This document shows, in pieces, positions 22,557 through 24,799 of a DNA stretch of 24,799 nt. The notes under the pieces were generated by a model that was given only the letters and a program-made list of their open reading frames with translations, had not been told where the DNA came from and searched no databases. The position numbers and the translations under genes are program-made. Origin of the DNA: Gammaproteobacteria bacterium UBA3532 (GTDB lineage: Bacteria; Pseudomonadota; Gammaproteobacteria; Enterobacterales; UBA3532); the NCBI GenBank assembly GCA_002376965.1, contig DFOV01000238.1:7275-32073 (forward strand), read 5' to 3'. Positions within the stretch are counted from its first letter, which is position 1, and each line of letters opens with the position of its first letter.

Positions 22557-24077
22557 ATGGAAAATCAAAGAGAAAAACTCGTCAGCTATTTGCGTGATCA
22601 AGGAAAAATAACAACTAGTAGCGGCAATATCAAAATATCGTTAGTTACCGGATTATTTAATATTCTACACCCTGGACATTTACGTTTATTGCGGTTTTCG
22701 AAAGAGTGTAGCGATATTTTAGTAGTAGCCGTAATGGGCGATAAATACAACACACATCCAGAAAGAGTGGACGAAAAAACACGGCTGGACTTTGTTCAAG
22801 CAATAGACTGGGTTGATTACGCGTTCATAGCTTATGATGAGCCTGACTCCCTTATACGGCAAATAAAGCCAGATATTGTGGTTAAGGGTAAGGAGCATGA
22901 GAAGCAGGTAAATATAGAGCAGACAGCAATAGATGAAGTTGGTGGAAAGCTTATATTTAGTTCCGGGCCAAGTAACTTTTCGAGTGCAGAGCTTATCAGT
23001 ACACAAAAAGGCATTAGCCGATTTGATTGTATTCCCACTGAATACTTAGGACGACACAACGTATCTCAGTCACGATTGCGCGAAGTGTGTGAGAAGTTTC
23101 TTCATTTGAATGTCTGTGTATTTGGGGATACGATTGTAGATGAATATATTAATTGCGATCCCCTAGGTATGTCTCAAGAGGATCCTACCATTGTGGTTAC
23201 CCCTGTTGACGAGCACAAGTTTGTTGGCGGGGCGGCAATCGTCTCGGGGCATGCGAAAGCGCTAGGAGCGGGCGAGGTAAATTATTTCAGTGTTGTTGGT
23301 GATGATGAAATAGCCATATATTTGGAAAAGAGCTTGAATGAGTATGATGTAAGCCATGTTTTGTTTCGTGACGATAGTCGGCCAACGACCTTAAAAACCC
23401 GTTACCGTTCAAGGAACAAGACATTGCTTCGTGTTAACCGCTTGAGAGATCATGATATTAGCCGGTTAATCCAACAATCAATATTGCACAAGTTCAAAGA
23501 GAAAGTTGAGAGAGCAGACGTTGTAATTTTCTCGGATTTTAATTATGGCGTACTGACTCAGGACTTGGTTGATGAGATAACCAGGCTATGTCTGAAAAAC
23601 GATATAATGATGGTCGCAGACAGTCAGTGTTCATCACAAACAGGCGATATTTCTCGTTTCAACAATATGACATTTGTTTCGCCTACTGAACACGAGGCCC
23701 GGTTATCTTTGCGCAATAAAGAAGATGGCTTGGTTGTGTTGGCAGAGGAGTTGCGCCAAAAAATTAATGGCAAGCATGTCTTTATTACTCTGGGTGAAGA
23801 GGGTGTATTTATTCATTCTCGTCGCGAATCAGACGGTAAAGTTATGACCGATCGCCTGCCGGCTTTTAATTCAAATGCCACGGATAATGCCGGTGCTGGA
23901 GACTGCTTTATGACAGCATCAGCGATGGCTATGGCGGCAGGAGCGAACCTATGGGAAGCGGCCTACCTGGGGTCTATTGCTGCAGCTGTTCAAGTTGGAA
24001 GAGTGGGGAATTTACCATTAACCAATGAGGAGCTGGTAAATGCACTTAAAAGCCATTTGATGTCGGGTTATGACTAA
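22557..24077 (+). CDS. HldE-like bifunctional nucleotidyltransferase/PfkB kinase with reversed domain order
   Basis: A 506-residue two-domain enzyme. Residues about 25-150 form a cytidylyltransferase-like domain with LFNILHPGH (33-41; the HxGH motif) and the FSSAELIST end. Residues about 185-506 form a PfkB/ribokinase-type sugar kinase with VFGDTIVDEY (188-197), GGAAIVSGHAKALGA (224-238) and the catalytic DNAGAGD (443-449; Asp449). In E. coli HldE, which makes ADP-heptose, the kinase is N-terminal and the nucleotidyltransferase C-terminal, so the order here is reversed. Expected role: 1-phosphorylation and nucleotide activation of the heptose-like 7-phosphate from the GmhA-like isomerase. I prefer the ATG at 22557; the frame can start at TTG 22509, inside the previous gene. 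It overlaps the next gene by eight bases. Confidence 0.87.
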   Translation: MENQREKLVSYLRDQGKITTSSGNIKISLVTGLFNILHPGHLRLLRFSKECSDILVVAVMGDKYNTHPERVDEKTRLDFVQAIDWVDYAFIAYDEPDSLIRQIKPDIVVKGKEHEKQVNIEQTAIDEVGGKLIFSSGPSNFSSAELISTQKGISRFDCIPTEYLGRHNVSQSRLREVCEKFLHLNVCVFGDTIVDEYINCDPLGMSQEDPTIVVTPVDEHKFVGGAAIVSGHAKALGAGEVNYFSVVGDDEIAIYLEKSLNEYDVSHVLFRDDSRPTTLKTRYRSRNKTLLRVNRLRDHDISRLIQQSILHKFKEKVERADVVIFSDFNYGVLTQDLVDEITRLCLKNDIMMVADSQCSSQTGDISRFNNMTFVSPTEHEARLSLRNKEDGLVVLAEELRQKINGKHVFITLGEEGVFIHSRRESDGKVMTDRLPAFNSNATDNAGAGDCFMTASAMAMAAGANLWEAAYLGSIAAAVQVGRVGNLPLTNEELVNALKSHLMSGYD

Positions 24078-24799
24078 AGTCAATCAAGCAATATTACTTT
24101 CCGCTGGGCTGGGCACTCGGTTAGCGCCTATTACTGATTTATTGCCAAAATGCCTCGTTCCAGTGAATGGCTATCCACTTTCTCACTACTGGCTAGAGGC
24201 TCTGACTCGTGCCGGATGCACAAAAATCTTTGTTAATCTTCACTATCAAACCAAGTTTGTCAAAGGCGTACTATCCAACTCACCCTTTCGTTCACGTATA
24301 GAGTTCTTTTACGAAGATGAGCTGTTGGGAACGGCTGGTACCATATCAAAACTATCAAACCTCTTAGAAGACGGGCCTGCCTGGGTTATTCACGCAGATA
24401 ATCTATCCAGATTTAGCGAAAGAGCATTTTTAGATGCATACGATAACTCGCATAGTCTAATGATGACATTTGCGACAGATTCGCCAAAGTCCTGTGGTAT
24501 TGTCGAGCTAGACGGCCTTGGGCGCATATGCGCTTTTTATGAAAAAGTTGAGAATCCACCCGGTAATAATGCCAACGGGGCCGTTTATATATTTCATCCA
24601 TCATTGCTAGAGTGGATTCATTCTAACGATGATTTACACGACATTAGTATGGATGTTATTCCTCACCATTTATCGAGCTTCCGAGTCTGGAAGAATAGCG
24701 AATATCACCGAGATATCGGTACGATAAATAGCTTCTTATCCGCTCAGCGGACATTTGTCAGACCAACAAATGCGTATTATGTGTATGCTGCGTGGCAAG
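24070..24799 (+). CDS. Sugar-1-phosphate nucleotidyltransferase, 3' end outside window
   Basis: The frame opens at ATG 24070 and runs to the last base without a stop, giving 243 visible residues. The N-terminal signature LSAGLGTRLAPITDLLPK (9-26) with CLVPV just after is the nucleotide-binding loop of NTP-transferase family enzymes, and HADN (110-113) holds the acidic metal site. It resembles HddC, the guanylyltransferase of the GDP-heptose pathway, as well as GDP-mannose and glucose-1-phosphate nucleotidyltransferases; typical length of the short forms is close to what is visible. It starts eight bases inside the HldE-like gene, so it is translated with it. Its presence beside a second nucleotidyltransferase domain suggests that two activated sugars, or an alternative nucleotide, are made. 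Confidence 0.88.
   Translation, partial: MTKVNQAILLSAGLGTRLAPITDLLPKCLVPVNGYPLSHYWLEALTRAGCTKIFVNLHYQTKFVKGVLSNSPFRSRIEFFYEDELLGTAGTISKLSNLLEDGPAWVIHADNLSRFSERAFLDAYDNSHSLMMTFATDSPKSCGIVELDGLGRICAFYEKVENPPGNNANGAVYIFHPSLLEWIHSNDDLHDISMDVIPHHLSSFRVWKNSEYHRDIGTINSFLSAQRTFVRPTNAYYVYAAWQ

Noticed and set aside
1..24799. CRISPR arrays, insertion sequences, integrases, tRNA or rRNA genes
   Set aside because: I saw no regularly spaced repeats, transposase or integrase frames, and no tRNA-like cloverleaf or rRNA segment when reading the window. A dedicated tRNA scan was not possible.

Overview
This window looks like a piece of chromosome from a gammaproteobacterium, probably marine or aquatic. The grounds are a system I cytochrome c maturation operon in the order ccmF-ccmG-ccmH-ccmI, followed by a clear ribosome modulation factor gene (rmf), a factor essentially confined to Gammaproteobacteria. 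I cannot name the genus.

Layout. (1) 1-3621, + strand: the 3' part of ccmF, then ccmG, ccmH and ccmI in a tightly coupled operon. (2) 3622-4467: rmf with a hairpin before it and an intrinsic terminator after it, a convergent small basic protein of unknown function, and a 222-base leader ahead of the sugar locus. (3) 4468-9689, + strand: an extended SDR, a GmhA-like SIS isomerase, an RmlB/GMD-like nucleotide-sugar dehydratase, an unrecognised protein with a glycosyltransferase-like start, and a MaoC/hotdog-SDR fusion. (4) 21157 down to 9686, - strand: one compact 13-gene operon, most genes overlapping by 4-8 bases. In transcription order it holds a HAD-like protein, an APH-fold kinase, a split transketolase (N half, C half), a methyltransferase, a zinc alcohol dehydrogenase, a DegT aminotransferase, a WbuC-type cupin, a second methyltransferase, a radical SAM enzyme, an FkbH-like glyceryl loader, an acyl carrier protein and a GNAT-like transferase. 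(5) 21293-24799, + strand: an unrecognised protein, an HldE-like bifunctional enzyme with its two domains in reversed order, and a nucleotidyltransferase cut by the window end.

How it may work together (inference). Transketolase makes a ketose phosphate, sedoheptulose 7-phosphate or an analogue. The GmhA-like isomerase, the PfkB kinase domain and a nucleotidyltransferase would turn this into an activated heptose-like sugar, which the dehydratase, SDRs, alcohol dehydrogenase and DegT aminotransferase could convert to a deoxy or amino sugar, with methylation. In parallel, FkbH would load a three-carbon glyceryl unit onto the ACP, the MaoC-SDR fusion could dehydrate or reduce it, and the GNAT-like protein could transfer the acyl group to the sugar. 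The product would be an unusual acylated, methylated heptose-like sugar for a surface glycan (O-antigen, capsule or flagellin). No Wzx, Wzy, ABC exporter or standard glycosyltransferase is visible, so the locus probably continues past the right edge. The genes belong to known families; the combination is what looks new.
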